Shown here one piece after another: positions 19,649 through 31,614 of a DNA stretch of 64,000 bases. The position numbers and the translations under genes are program-made. The notes beneath the pieces were generated by a model. The model saw only the letters and a list, made by a program, of their open reading frames with translations. It was not told the DNA's origin and did no database searches. Positions within the stretch are counted from its first letter, which is position 1. Each line of letters starts with the position of its first letter. This DNA comes from Margaritifera margaritifera (lineage: Eukaryota; Mollusca; Bivalvia; Unionida; Margaritiferidae). The DNA is taken from the NCBI GenBank assembly GCA_029931535.1, contig JAQPZY010000374.1, forward strand, positions 62,001 through 126,000. Direction: 5' to 3'.

Positions 19649-22600
19649 TTAGTTATTATCTTTCTTTCCACACTGAATCATTATATCTATAATGTAGTCT
19701 ATTATTTTTAAATATATATTATTATTGTTTATTCTGTTTGTGTATAGTATTTGTTTTCCATAATAGTTATATTTAGTTTTAATACTATCAATTATTTTGA
19801 TACGTGCTCTTCTGGTTTCTTCACAATATAGCATTACATGTTTTTTGGTGTATATACATTTGTTACATATGGGGCAATTTGATCCTGTTTTTATTATACG
19901 TTTTTTGTGGGCTAGCTCTCCTGTGGACCACACATTATGTAAGTATAGATATATCATACTTTGTTTCGATGTTGATTTTATTTTTGTCCATTTTCCCCAT
20001 ATTCCTTTCCAGGCTACTTCTTGATTGTTCCATTCGACTTTTATTCGTACTTTACTGTTGATGTCTTGTTTCAGTATAGGGTATATATTTTGATCTTCTG
20101 TTTCACTCCATATTTTTGTAGTATTTGTATATTTAAGAATTATATTTTGAGTATATTTCATGGCTTGAGGTGGACTTAGCAGTTTTTTGTAATTTATTAT
20201 TGTTGTATATCTCTGGTATTGGTTTTATCATAAAACCAAACCAGTAGATATACAATGAAGCCCATGCATACTTTGTATTATCCTTAATATGTCTTAATCT
20301 ATTTAAAATATTTGAAATTTGTTTATATTTGAGATGTGGGATATTTAAACCCCCTTCTGTTTTCGGCTTGTATATATATTCTCTGGCGAGGTAATGTAAT
20401 TTTCCTCCCCATATAAAGTATATTATAGTTTTATCAATTGTATCTAGCATTTTATCATATAGGTCTATGTTGTTCACTATGAACCAGATTTTGCTATATA
20501 TGTATGTATGAGCAATTTGTATTCTTTGTATTAAGTTTAATTTTATATGAGACCACAGTTCAATGTTATAATGTATTTTTGTCAATATTTGGTTATAATT
20601 TATATTCATGGAGTTTTTCCCGTATACTATCCCTAAGGTTTTTATTTCTTCTTTTATGAGTCTTGGAGGTAACCCTGGGTGGTTTCCCCGCCAATTTCCT
20701 ATAAGCAAGATTTCTGTTTTTTCGTGGTTTATCTTCGATCCTGAGGCTTTCCCGAAGGCATTATATTCATCCTCCAGATGTTTAAAAGAGTAATCATCTT
20801 TAATGAAATTGGTGCAGTCATCTGCGTGCTGCACCATTTTTAATTCCTTGTCTAAATTCGGAATTTTAAAACCTTTTATATTAGTGTTATTATTTATTTT
20901 TGTGCAGAGTGTTTCTATCGCTATGACATATAATAGCATTGATAAAGAACACCCTTGCCGTACTGACCTTTATATTTTAAAAGTGTCAGTGGTAGCTCCA
21001 TTGACTTGTATTTTTGAATTTATGTTTTTATATAATATATTTACCCATGTACAGAAGTTATTTCCAAAACAATATTTCTTTTGAACCATGTCTATGAAAT
21101 TATGTTCTAGCCTATCGAATGCTTTCTCTTAGTTATATAATATCATTGCCCCTTTTTCCCCCTTTGTGTTTATATAATCAATAGCTGTTTGTATGGTTAG
21201 TATGTTATTTTGTATATTTCTACCTTTTTCACCGCAACTCTGGTTTTCATTTATTATTGTTCCCATGCATTCTTTAATTCTATTGGTTAGTATTTTGCTT
21301 AAGATTTTATAATCAGTATTTAACAAGGAGATTGGCCTCCAGTTTTTGAGTTCTTTACTATCTCCTTTTCCTTTATAAATTATGGTAATGATTCCCTCTT
21401 TCATACATTTTGTCATTTCATTATTTATAATTATATTATTGTATACTAGTTCCAAAGATGGAATTAGCTGGTTTTGGAAAGTTTGATAGAAATTTGCCGT
21501 GAGTCCATCAGACCCCGGCGACTTTCCTGTATTTAGCTGTTTAATGGCTTCTTCTATTTCGTTATTTGTTATGAATTTATCACAGTTTATTTTATCTTCT
21601 GTTTGAATCTGTTTGAAATCAATGTCATTTAAATAGTTGTTTAGTTTAAACTGTTCAATATTTTGGGTTGTATATAACTCTTTATAAAATTGCATTATTT
21701 CTGTCAAAATCATTTTTTTGTCTGTATATATTATGTTATCTTTTATTAAAGAGTCTAAATTTCTTTCTGTTCCTTTTCTTGTTTCTTCTCTTTTATATAA
21801 TCCTCTTCCCCTTGTGTATAAATCATTATATGTGCCGGCTCTTACTGCCAGCCATTTCTTTTTATATTCTTGTATCAGATCATATTTCTTTCGAGCTATC
21901 TCTGTTTCTAATGCGTTCCCCTCATTATTTAGAATTATATTTAGTTGTTTCTCCATTGTTTTCCTGTTGTTATTTTTATCGGTGCAATATTGTTTAGTTG
22001 TTTCTTTAATGTCTTTTTTTAGTTGTTTCCATTCCTCTAATATATTGAAAGTTTCTGTATTATTAAAATTTTCTATTTTACTTTTAATCATTTCTTTATA
22101 TTCTTCTTCTTCTAATATTGCGTTATTTAGTTTCCAGTTACCAGGTCCCCATTTTGTTCTTTGTATGATCTTTACTATTAATTCTACAGGGTAATGATCT
22201 GATATCACTATTTCCTTTATGCTACATTTCTTAACTGAGTATTTTCCTGTTTCTGTGGTGTAGAATTTATCTTGTCTACTACCTTTATTTTCCCCATATA
22301 AATATGTATATTCCTTTTTATCCTTATTTTGAAGTCTGTATGTATCTGTTAATTTGTTGTTTAATATGTATGTTTTTACTTTTTCTAGTATGTTTTTATC
22401 TTTGTCAGATAGACCTGTGCTCCTGTCAATATCTGACTCGATCCAATTAAAATCTCCTGCTATTATGGTGTTTTCCATAGAATAGTTTTGAGCATAATCA
22501 TCCAATTTATTTATGAAATTAATTTTATTTTTATTATATTGTGGGGGCACGTATACATTTAGTATGTGCCAATTATTAGATTTTATATGCAAAAGTCTTC

Positions 22601-22861
22601 CTTTGAAAAATTCGTTTGTTGTTATCACTTCCCATGGTTTAGTATTTTCATTGTTTTTTTATTATAATTGCTACTCCTGCTATTTTTGTAGTGTTATTAC
22701 TTCTTATTATTATTGCATTAAATTTTTCTTCAATCTGACACGCTAATTTCTTATCTATGTTATGCGTTTCCTGTAGCAGTATTATATCGTAATTTATTTG
22801 CCAGGTCATGTAATTTGTCTAGTTTATTACTGTTTATTCCATTTATATTCAAAGATAACAT
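19649..22861 (-). pseudogene. LINE E ORF2: endonuclease plus reverse transcriptase, inactivated
   Basis: Starts MLSLNINGIN at 22861, the canonical opening of an L1-type endonuclease. After a frameshift near 22793 comes LLQETH. After another near 22650 come NVYVPP, IAGDFN, SRQDKFYT (usually SRLDY) and SDHYPV. The RT follows in one frame: GKSPGSDG, WRPISLLN, TNRI and a motif A reading ILYN-stop-EKAFDR. The first catalytic Asp is thus Asn and a stop follows (21129). VRQGCSLS and HADD (YxDD box with Tyr to His) come next, then the SGxKxNxxKTE region. A further stop lies near 20973 and a frameshift near 20150. The C-terminus (19649-20161 frame) has CPICNKC...H...C, the usual zinc-knuckle-like tail. 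Layout matches Tx1/L1-type ORF2, about 1,070 codons. The family is clear; clade naming is tentative. Confidence 0.92.
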
Positions 22862-22977
22862 TCAGAGGTTGTGTCCCTCCATGGTGTCTTTGGGAAAATG
22901 CTTCGATAATCTAAGTATTTGTATATTTCTCAAAAGTTTTTATATTATTATGTTTATTATTATTATGTTAGTCATTA

Positions 22978-24331
22978 TATTAAATTTGTTTTCTCTTGGA
23001 CATATTCGGCAATCGCACTTACATTTTCTGATCTTTCAGCTGACGTTTCGTCCTCATTATTTGTGTCAGTTCCTAGATTAAGTTTATTTTTTGCCCTATA
23101 TTGTTCTATTGTGGTTTTTTGTCTTGTAATTACGGTCTCCGTAATTCCTTCCTTATTTGTTTCTTCTCAGAGGTTCCTTTGGGGTTTAGACCCTTGGTCT
23201 GTTTCTCCCCATTCACCTGAGGGTGTGCTGTCATGTTTTCTTTTTTGGGAGGGGAGTGGGGTAGAGGTGAGCTGGATTGCTTCCTCTTCCATTTGCATTT
23301 CTTTTTCCGTGCTTAGTGTATGTATCTCTACTTTTACTAGCTGATTTATTGTGATTTGTTTATTTAGGTTGTGTGAGGGGGGGGGCATCTTCCTCTTCAG
23401 AGGTTGTTTCATCGAAATTTGGCTCGATACGTTTGTAGTAAGGATTGTCTTTTGTGTAGAGTTCCTTACTTATCTGACTTGTCTTTTGTTTTTGTGTCTT
23501 TTTGGTTCTTTATATCCTTTTCACTACCTGGTAGTTTTCTTCCACCTTCTCGTGGAAGTTTTCCCACTCTAGTTCTACCTTTTGGCCTGATTTATTTGCT
23601 ATGACGGTATTTGTGTCCTCCTCAGGTATTTCTAGGTTATATGTTTCCTGATTTTCTGTGTCTAAAGCGACATTAGTCTCAGGAATGTCATACGTTTCCT
23701 GGGTGTCTATGTCTAAAGCGACATTAGTCTCAGGAATGTTTGCTGCTGCTTTCGCAGCATATGCATTTGCGGGTGTTCTAGGCAATGGGTGAGGGCATTC
23801 CCTAGGTACGTGTCCAGTTTGTTGACATCTGGGGCATTTTCTGTGATGAATACACCCCTTCTACCAAGTTTTGAGTTAAAAGCCCATTAGACAGAAAAAG
23901 GTGGGTAGTTTTTTGGCTTGTTCAATCTTTACAGTGACTATCCTTACCCCAGATTTGATAGTGGGGAAACCCCATATGTTTGCTGTTCTCGATTTCAGAA
24001 CTTTAGTTTGTAGCTTTTTTTCCATTTTTCCCTTGAGTTCTTCCGTAGAGATCTCTATCGGCAAACCCGATACATGGACCTCTACGGACTTCGCCTCCAC
24101 TATTCTTTTTATGGGTGGGGCGTCCATAATTTTCACTTTTTTCCCTAGGATATCTATTATCCCATTTGGAAGAAGTGGGATTTCTCCCTTTGGGTAGAGG
24201 AAAAATTGTCCATCTCCGCCACTTTGAAAGGTGTCAACGTCAGTGATGTTGACTCCTCTGGTGACGAGGGATGACATAATTTCCGCTGGTTTTGGGCGCT
24301 CTTCGAACCTTAAATGCTCGAGGCTGATCAT
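22978..24331 (-). pseudogene. LINE E ORF1 (RRM-like region plus CCHC knuckle), inactivated
   Basis: ATG at 24331 (MISLEHLRFEERPKP). The RPxxxE...YPKGEIPLLP block and PPIKRIVEAKSVEV...LPIEIS align with A and B, which carry about 37 more N-terminal residues, so the true start of E may lie further upstream. Two in-frame stops follow TFFCLMGF, at 23876-23878 and 23861-23863. Beyond them the same frame continues KGCIHHRKCPRCQQTGHVPREC, a complete CxxCxxxxHxxxxC knuckle at 23795-23836, the only intact one besides that of B. A duplicated IPETNVALD peptide lies near 23640-23740. A stop lies at 23510 and a run of G at 23378-23384 marks a frameshift. The tail is acidic and Gln/Lys-rich and ends near 22978. 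Expected role: RNA-binding chaperone in the retrotransposition RNP. Confidence 0.85.
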
Positions 24332-24490
24332 CTAGCACCCGCCAGGGCGGTGCGTTAGGAGGATCCTGTCAGCTCCCTCACTCACTACTTCCGCCCGGAA
24401 GTAACTCTCAAGTTTTTTCCCTTCCATTTTGGGAAAACAGTGTATTAGTTTTCCGTATTTGAAATAAATGTTTTAAATGGTTTAGGCAAC

Positions 24491-24785
24491 AATATCTATA
24501 GATATATATGTATGAATATATCGTATAAAAATAACGAGAGAAGGATATTTCAGAGAGAGAAGAAGCAAGGAGAGTATGAGAAAATACAAAACAAAATACA
24601 AAGAAAATTCAAAAAGTACAATAGACTGACTATGTCTATAGATATAGATGTAAATGTATCGTGTGGAAATAGCGAGAGAAGAAAATTTTCAGAAAGAGAA
24701 GGCAGGGAGAGTATGAGAAAAAAAAGAGGAAAAATACAAAGAAAAATACAAAGAAATTACAAAATACAGAAAATACGATAAACTA
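24491..24785. repeat. Two tandem monomers (period about 141 bp) in the LINE E 5' UTR
   Basis: TCTATAGATAT...TATCGT...AACGAGAGAA is followed 141 bp later by TCTATAGATAT...TATCGT...AGCGAGAGAA, and both continue with GAGAGTATGAGAAAA. Repeated 5' UTR monomers are known in some L1 elements, where they carry promoter activity. That role here is inference. Confidence 0.8.
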
Positions 24786-24924
24786 ACCTTACTCCACGGC
24801 ACGGGAAGACCGTGGATTAAAGTAGAAGGCTGTGAAGCCCTATACTTGCTTCAATGTTACTATGTAGTATGTAAAAAACCAAGATTTTACATGTAGAAAT
24901 TCTGAGCGATGTGAGCGATGTTCA

Positions 24925-24975
24925 GATCCGTGTGATCCGTGCACCTTTGCTGCCTGCTGCTTGCTTTGGAGGCAT
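24925..24975 (-). CDS. Short ORF at the extreme 5' end of LINE E (MPPKQAAGSKGAR...)
   Basis: An ATG lies about 7 nt inside the element's 5' boundary and opens a 17-codon frame, MPPKQAAGSKGARITRI, ending in TGA. Its position matches the H3 head of A. An MPPK start with Ala/Lys/Gly-rich sequence is reminiscent of invertebrate histone H2B N-termini, but the match is too loose to call. Confidence 0.3.
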
Positions 24976-25652
24976 TGTGCAATTTTTTTTAAAGACAAAA
25001 ACATGTATGCCGAACCTGTCTCACTAACTCAAAAACAGTTGTAGTTCCCACGAAACACATTCTCCCTCTTTATCCTAATTCAGTACCCAAGATGATCTAA
25101 GAAGAGGTATAATTTGAGTAACAGGGTTTGAATTAGGTGACATGATATTTATTTAACAGATTATTTTGTAAAAAGATATCATAAACATAAACTATTAAAG
25201 TGTATCGGCATTTAGTGCATGGCGTTTTGGCTGGTTCTAATGTGTCGCGGGCGGATATGATAGCGTATCAGGACCACTACCATAAAAGGCCCTGGGGGAT
25301 CACATGTTGGCTATATTAGATGTCTTGTTTTGCGCATTAGTTAATAGATATGCCACCAAGTATATACATTTTAGACTGTTTACTACTTATAGAGTACATA
25401 TGACCGCCAATTTGTTATTTCCTGGCTGTGTTTTGAAACATTATGCTTGAAATTTGATAATTGTGATCTCTAACACACGCATAATGCCGCCGACGTTGCG
25501 TGGTTTCCTGTCCTTTCATTCAGTGAATGTTTTGGAACTTCATAGTTTGTATTTACATTGGCTTGCCTTCTCTCCACTAGTTTTAAAGTATATGGATGCT
25601 TGAGGAATTTTAAGTTATTGCTGACATATAAATTGCATTTTTTCAAGTATTG

Positions 25653-25654
<2 letters not shown>

Positions 25655-25743
<89 letters not shown>
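25655..25743. repeat. Compound microsatellite (CA)n(TA)n(GA)n
   Basis: CA units, about 19 TA units, then GCAGAGAGAG. Shared with 54320-54430 in the partner, where the CA part carries GCAC/TACA interruptions. Confidence 0.95.
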
Positions 25744-25746
<3 letters not shown>

Positions 25747-26000
25747 TGCATATGGTAACATTGAACTTTTACTCCTAATGAATAATATGCAATGTTATTA
25801 ATATATTTCAATCCTAAATTGAAGGAATATAAGAGGAATTAAACCAAGGGAGGACGCTGTTGAAATATTGCTTAAAACAGAGTTTTCACTGTGCTAAGAC
25901 ATCAATCCAACTTAAACATCAGTCTCTTCTTTCAGATATGTAATTTGATAATAATATGAAGATTTGTGCGACGAATGAATCAACATGAAATTATGTAGCA

Positions 26001-26934
26001 TGAATATGTCTCTCTCTCTCACACACACACATTCTTGTATTTGTTGGAAATCGAGGACTCGGGTATGGAACCCCGTACCGAGGACATTTGTTCTGGCTAT
26101 CTTGGAGTGAAACTTCATACATTTTCTGGCAGTAAATTTATAGCAAAAGATGATGTATCGAGGAGGATACTGTATGATTGATTCTAAGGAATATGATATT
26201 TCGCAATGCAAGCGAGGACGCACACGTTTACACAAATGGTCTGTACTATCCATTCAAACGAAGGACACACACAACTATTGACCAAATAATGGAAACTGTA
26301 GACAATGGGACGTCATGGACAACTGGGACTCCCATTATCTAGCAAAATGAAAATGAAAAGAAGCAGTGTTAATCCGTACATGAACGGTTCACACTCTAAG
26401 GATTAGTGCACTCAGACGTAATTGTGGTTCGTTTTTGCATCTCAGACAGATCTTTAACCGTTTCCAAAATCAAAGAACGACCACAATGTGATTATCCCTT
26501 CTCTATGTAATGTATCAGTCGTTAATTGGTAATTGTTACTTCATACAGCAATGTGGCAGCCTGGTGATTCCACACAGTTTATAAATGTGCCTAGACAGAA
26601 GCACATGACGGACTTGGTAAATAAGTTCGTGTATCAAATTGTGTATTGTGCTATTGCAGGTGTGCTTAAATTGATACTATCAAGAACAATTTATAGATGA
26701 CGCCAACCTATTCTACAAAATCTGAAACCATCATATAATTTATGAAATCTGAAACTGATTTTTTTGGTATTATTACTGACTTTGCTTTATTTGGATTCTA
26801 TTATTTGTTTCATAGTAGCTATTTTATATAAAGTTTGCTAGTTAAATAAGATCTAAGAATTTAACGCACGCTTTTACACTGATGGTCTGTACCATACTTA
26901 AAAGATAAGACAATACGTATTTTCAAAAAGCATG
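26001..26934. repeat. Minisatellite flank, higher-order copy 1
   Basis: 26230-26335 is a diverged 103-bp-type unit (TTTACACAAATGGTCTG...CAATGGGACGTCATGGACAA). 26336-26720 (from AAAATGAAAATGAAAAGAAGCAG through GATTAGTGCACT, GTGATTATCCCTT and GCAGCCTGGTG) recurs at 27915-28290 and 29057-29440. Confidence 0.75.
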
Positions 26935-27890
26935 AAGAATGTGGAAAATGGTACATCATGGTCGAAGAGGAAATCTGTATGAAAATACAAAGAGCTATCA
27001 ATACAGGCAAAAGATGCACGTAACTACTGACACAAGCACAGAGACTGTGGACATCATGGACAATGAGGACATGTTTACTCAGACCAATAAACTATCAATA
27101 CATACTAACGACGCACGTAATTATTGAAAAAAAACATAGGGACTGTGGACATTGGTACATCATGGACAACCTGGACATTTTTACACATCTAGTCTGAACT
27201 ATCAATACAAACTACGGACACACACTATTAACAAAAACGTGGAGACTGTGGACATTGGTACATCATGGACAACGAGGACATGTTTAAACATCTTGTCTGA
27301 ACTATCAATACAAACTGCGGACGCACACTATTAACAAAGTCATAGAGACTGTGTACATTGGTACATCATGGACAACGAGGACATGTTTACACATCTTGTC
27401 TGAACTATCAATACAAACTGCGGACGTACACTATTAACAAAGTCAAGGAGACTGTGTACATTGGTACATCATGGACAACGAGGACATGTTTAAACATCTT
27501 GTCTGAACTATCAATACAAACTGCGGACGCACACTATTAACAAAGTCATAGAGACTGTGGACATTGGTACATCATGGACAACGAGGACATGTTTACACAT
27601 CTTGTCTGAACTGTCAATACAAACTGCGGACGCACACTGTTGACAAAGTCATGGAGACTGTGGACATTGGAACATCATGGATAACGAGGACATATTTACA
27701 CATCTTGTCTGAACTATCAATACAAACTAAGGACGCACACTATTAACGGACGGACACTACTAACACAGAAATGGAGACTGTGGACATTGGTACATCATGG
27801 ACAATGAGGACATATTTACAGATCTAGTCTGAACTATCAATACAAACTAAGGACACATACTATTAAAGATAAACACGGAGACGACGGACA
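26935..27890. repeat. 103-bp minisatellite, about 9 copies
   Basis: Unit: GAGACTGTGGACATTGGTAC, ATCATGGACAACGAGGACAT, GTTTACACATCTTGTCTGAA, CTATCAATACAAACTGCGGA, then CGCACACTATTAACAAAGTCAT. Units start near 27039, 27140, 27242, 27345, 27448, 27551 and 27654. Adjacent pairs around 27240-27650 are most alike, suggesting expansion in two-unit blocks of 206 bp. The 60-codon frames with MVHHGQRGH starts come from the repeat. Confidence 0.95.
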
Positions 27891-28400
27891 ATGTTATACA
27901 TGAACAGTTGGAACTCGTTTTAACTTGTAAAATGAAATTTAAAACTAAAACATAATGAGGCCGAGCATGAATAGTCAGACTCAGGTAGTTAGTGCAAACA
28001 TATGTAATAGTGTTTCGTTGTTTAATCGTGGACATAACCTTGACCCTTTCCAGAAACAAATGATGATTGGACTATGATTATCCCTTCCCTGGGTAATACA
28101 TCAATTGTTAATTGCTAATTCATACAGCAAGGTGGCAGCCTGGTGGTTACATACTTTTACATACATGTATTGCATAAATAATCACATGTATGAACATGTC
28201 TTTTTTATAGTTCGGGCGTGATTAAATTTACAGTATCAACCTATTCCAGAAAATATGAGATCATCATATCATTAATAGTATCTCAAGCTGATTCCTTTTT
28301 GTTAATTATTATTGCGTTTATTCTATTTGGATTCTGTTAATTTTGTATAATATTTCTTAAAAAAAGAAGTGTGTTTGTTAAATGATACATGATTATTGAA
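27891..28400. repeat. Minisatellite flank, higher-order copy 2
   Basis: Shares GTTAGTGCA, GATTATCCCTT, GCAGCCTGGTGG and the following AT-rich stretch with 26336-26720 and 29057-29440. Confidence 0.75.
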
Positions 28401-28690
28401 TGCACATGTTTACACTGATGGTCCGCAGTACCATGTAAAACGAAAGACGCACATAATAATTTACAGAAACATAGAGACTGTAAGCAATGGTTCATTGCGG
28501 GCAATCAGGTCATATTTACACACGAATAGTCTAAACAATGAATTGAAACTGAGGACGCGCCGTTCGACCAAAACATGTATTTACACAAATAGTCTGAAAT
28601 ATCAATTCAAACAAAGGACGAACATATTTATTACACAAAACATGTAGATGGGGGTAAATGGGACATAACGGACAATCGGGACATTCTTAG
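28401..28690. repeat. Diverged 103-bp-type minisatellite units
   Basis: TTTACACTGATGGTCCGCAG, CAATGGTTCATTGCGGGCAA and CAATTCAAACAAAGGACG are decayed relatives of the 103-bp unit: about three copies. Confidence 0.65.
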
Positions 28691-29440
28691 ATACAGACCC
28701 GTCAACAGAAATTCCCGGCCTATGGGCAGAGCAGTCATGGGCCACAAAACTAGTTTCATTTTTTGTATATATAACCTATTGTAATCTATCATAACTTAAA
28801 CTCTTGCAAGGAACAAATTTTAATATTTACTGCAAAGATTAATTTATTCATTATATAACTGATTTGTCGGCGGGCCCTAGAAATCGCCGGACTCCTGGGC
28901 AATTGCCTCCACCCCCCACCCCCTTCTCTTTTACGGCGAGCCTGCTTACACAGTCTAAAGTATCAATAAGAACTAAGAACTAACATAATTATTATTTTTT
29001 TTAAATGAACTTGTAGACAGTGTGACGTCACAGACAACGAGGATTCACTTTATCCTGCAAAATGAAAATGAAAATAAACAGTATTATGCCTTGCATGAAC
29101 GGTTCAAATTTAGGGAGTTAGTGCACTAGGCGTATTTTGGAACATTTTTTAATCCCAAAAATATCATGAATCCTTCAAAGCATTAAAGAATTAAAGGACG
29201 AACTCATTATGATTATCCCTAATCGAGGTAATATATTTATTGTCAATTGATACTTCAGACATCAAGGTGACAGCCTCGTGGTTCATACATGTACTCAGAA
29301 GTACATGATAGCGTGCATCAATAAGCTAGTTTATCAAAACATCTGTTTGATATTTCATATGTAATTTTCATGAACAGCAAAATTTCTACGTTATAACAAT
29401 CTGTTCCTCATAATCTACAGATAGTATATAATTCATAAAC
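28691..29440. repeat. Minisatellite flank, higher-order copy 3, with an unrelated GC-richer patch
   Basis: 28960-29440 repeats the flank of copies 1 and 2. 28860-28935 (GGCGGGCCCTAGAAATCGCC then CACCCCCCACCCCC) has no partner here. Confidence 0.65.
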
Positions 29441-29949
29441 TCACGAGCTGATCTTTCTCTATTGTTATTCCCTTTCTTCAAGTAGTAGCAAATTGGGTAT
29501 TTTAGACTTAATATCGAGAACGATTTAAGACTTCTATACGACATGACTTTTTCATAAAACACATTAAGTGTGCACTATTTAGGAGAACAATTAGTAAATT
29601 TCAAAAAGGCATTCAAATAATATTTTTCTCCCGTGTTGTTTTTGTAGAGGAGACACAATACAGACAGAATACATTGAGAAAATCTCAAATATTCAACAGA
29701 GATTATGTTTGAATACATAGACAAGCCCGTCTAATGTGTGTAATCATCATAATTAAATTTCCTCCTTGCTATAGATTGATCTTTCTTTATATCTTCCGAG
29801 ACTTTATGAACTTTGCATAGTAACTCTCTCCATTTTTCTTTATAAAAGAGTTTGGAACGGGGTGTTTTAGATTTATTTAGGCTGCAACGTAACAGAAATG
29901 TACATTGCCTCTAAACACAAAAACAAAAACGATAATAAAATTAAAAAGG

Positions 29950-29950
<1 letters not shown>
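29441..29950. other. Non-coding, no feature seen
   Basis: AT-rich; nothing recognised. Confidence 0.4.

Positions 29951-30010
<60 letters not shown>
29951..30010. repeat. (TA)n microsatellite
   Basis: About 30 uninterrupted TA units at the edge of the duplicated block that begins at 30060. Confidence 0.95.
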
Positions 30011-30012
<2 letters not shown>

Positions 30013-30059
30013 AATTCTTTATCAGTATTTTTCGAGATTCGAGTTTAATTTTATTATTA

Positions 30060-31536
30060 TTAAATCAAAACCCCTCTATTTGAAAACCGAAACAAATTTC
30101 GATCCTAGATTTCAATTTTACACTAAATAAAACCACATAAAACCCAACACACTTCAAACTTGGAAACGTATTTTAGCTGCTAAATTCCTGGCGCGCGCTG
30201 GACCAGATCACTGACGGTTAGCAATTACTGTAGTAGCCCTATCGGTGAGAAAATGTGCCAAGGATACGCGTGGTTAAATCAACACTTGGCAAGTGAGCCG
30301 ACGCAGATTAGGCCGACTATGATCTAATGTGAAGTCCTTGCACCATCAAAACTAGCCAGCTTTTAAGGTGAATTATTAATAACTAAACGCTTGTAGATAA
30401 GCCATTTAAAAAGAGTATGTTTATCTGCTTATTATATAACTGTGATTGATTCTTTTAGTTTGTATACAGGATCCATATAACGAATTTTGTTTATTTGTTT
30501 ATTATTTGTTTAGAATTAAATTAACATAACTGGTTAATAAAGCCCGGGTATTAGTAGAAAAAAAAATCAATGAAATTCGGAACTTTTATGACAATAATAA
30601 GTATATACGCTCCTACATTTTCACAATTAGCATTCATTAATTTGTGCTCTATTTAAGCTAAACTTGACTTGTCATTCCATATCATCTGACAACAAAAGTT
30701 CATCTCCATACATGAATAACAAGTGTTCCCATCCAAATATGCTGGCACACATACCTCTCGACAGAAGATCAGCTACTTACAGCTGGTATCGTGTAATTCT
30801 CTTATTAGCGATTCTAAAGCAATATTGATACGTGCATACAAGAAAATAAAAGAAAGAAAACATACCATAGAGACATGATTATACTAAATTTAGTAATCAC
30901 GTTATTGTAACAAACAAAGCATTAACTATAAAAAAGTTGTATTTTATTATAAGAAAAATAATACATAACCCATTATTAATCTGTTTAAGGGTTTACTTGT
31001 CGATACAACTAAAAATCATGTAATTTATTTTTACAATAGACATTTTAATTCCCAAACCAAATACAGAGATCATAATATTACATAAAATTGGGTGTTCTTT
31101 GAGATCATCATAAATGTATGTCGGAAAAGTAAGAAGTGTCATCTATGTTCATCTCAAAATATTTGTAGGCATTTCCGCTGACTCCTCCTGTCTAAGCATA
31201 ACACAACACAGAACTCTCTCTTTCTCTCTCTCTCTCTCTATCTCTCATAATACTAATCCATGTGCAACGGGGCTATACGTATTGCGTTGTATAACAACAA
31301 AGCCTTGAGCAACTGCTAAGAGTTTTCCCATAAAACCTGACGGGACAACTTGTATTGAATTGACTAGTATTCGTTTGGTACCAGTTTCAGTGGATTCCGT
31401 AGTTGTCAAAAACTTCAAATATACAGATCCAACGAAAAATTATACATCTGTGAAGACAACAGCACCCCATCACAATCAAAGGCAGATTCACGAATTTATA
31501 AACTGATGAAAAAGTCATATTTTTGCAAAACACTCA
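30060..31536. repeat. Diverged duplicated block a1 (partner 34225-35770)
   Basis: TAAATCAAAACCCCTCTATT opens both copies. Long colinear matches follow, e.g. ACGGTTAGCAATTACTG, CTAAACGCTTGTAGATAAGC, ACAAGTGTTCCCATCCAAAT and GTTTACTTGTCGATAC. Both contain a CT microsatellite (31215-31246 and 35441-35463). Substitutions and indels are frequent, so this duplication is older than the 10-26 / 46-55 kb pair. No gene seen. Confidence 0.9.
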
Positions 31537-31614
31537 ATAACATAACGAATGACAGCATGACGATATATAATTTGAAGGTGTTACGCCCAAGACATCCGAA
31601 TGTAACTTTATATT

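Larger units (their letters stand above)
18044..24982 (-). mobile_element. LINE copy E: long L1/Tx1-like element with ORF1 and ORF2
   Basis: This 6.9-kb insertion lies in a T-run. The partner duplicate shows the uninterrupted site (T5 then AAAG at 53646-53654), while here T5 lies left (18039-18043) and T8 right (24983-24990). Sense is minus. From 24982 downwards: a 5' UTR of about 650 nt with a tandem repeat, ORF1 (24331 to about 22978), ORF2 (22861 to 19649), and a 1.6-kb 3' UTR ending TCCACAAATAAAA. Both ORFs are broken. It is the only copy in the window with both ORF1 and ORF2, and its 3' end resembles those of A-D, so an intact relative is the likely source of the trans-acting machinery. 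Confidence 0.9.
10088..26000. repeat. Segmental duplication, copy 1 (partner 46244-54720)
   Basis: Near-identical blocks occur in the same order in both places: 10088-11880 with 46244-48024, 11881-12346 with 51175-51618, 15160-15540 with 51619-52014, 17078-18043 with 52682-53650, and 24991-26000 with 53651-54720. The intervening pieces are LINE insertions private to one copy (A and E here, B and D in the partner) plus one non-matching stretch (15541-17077 versus 52015-52681). Both copies have the same orientation. The partner copy is therefore the empty site for A and E. Confidence 0.9.

Noticed and set aside
21668..22194. Plus-strand hydrophobic frames opposite LINE E ORF2
   Set aside because: Shadows of the Lys/Asn/Ile-rich ORF2; the minus strand has clear endonuclease and RT motifs.
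27152..27746. Series of 60-codon MVHHGQ frames
   Set aside because: Repeat-derived, each cut by a stop in the unit; no sign of a real gene.
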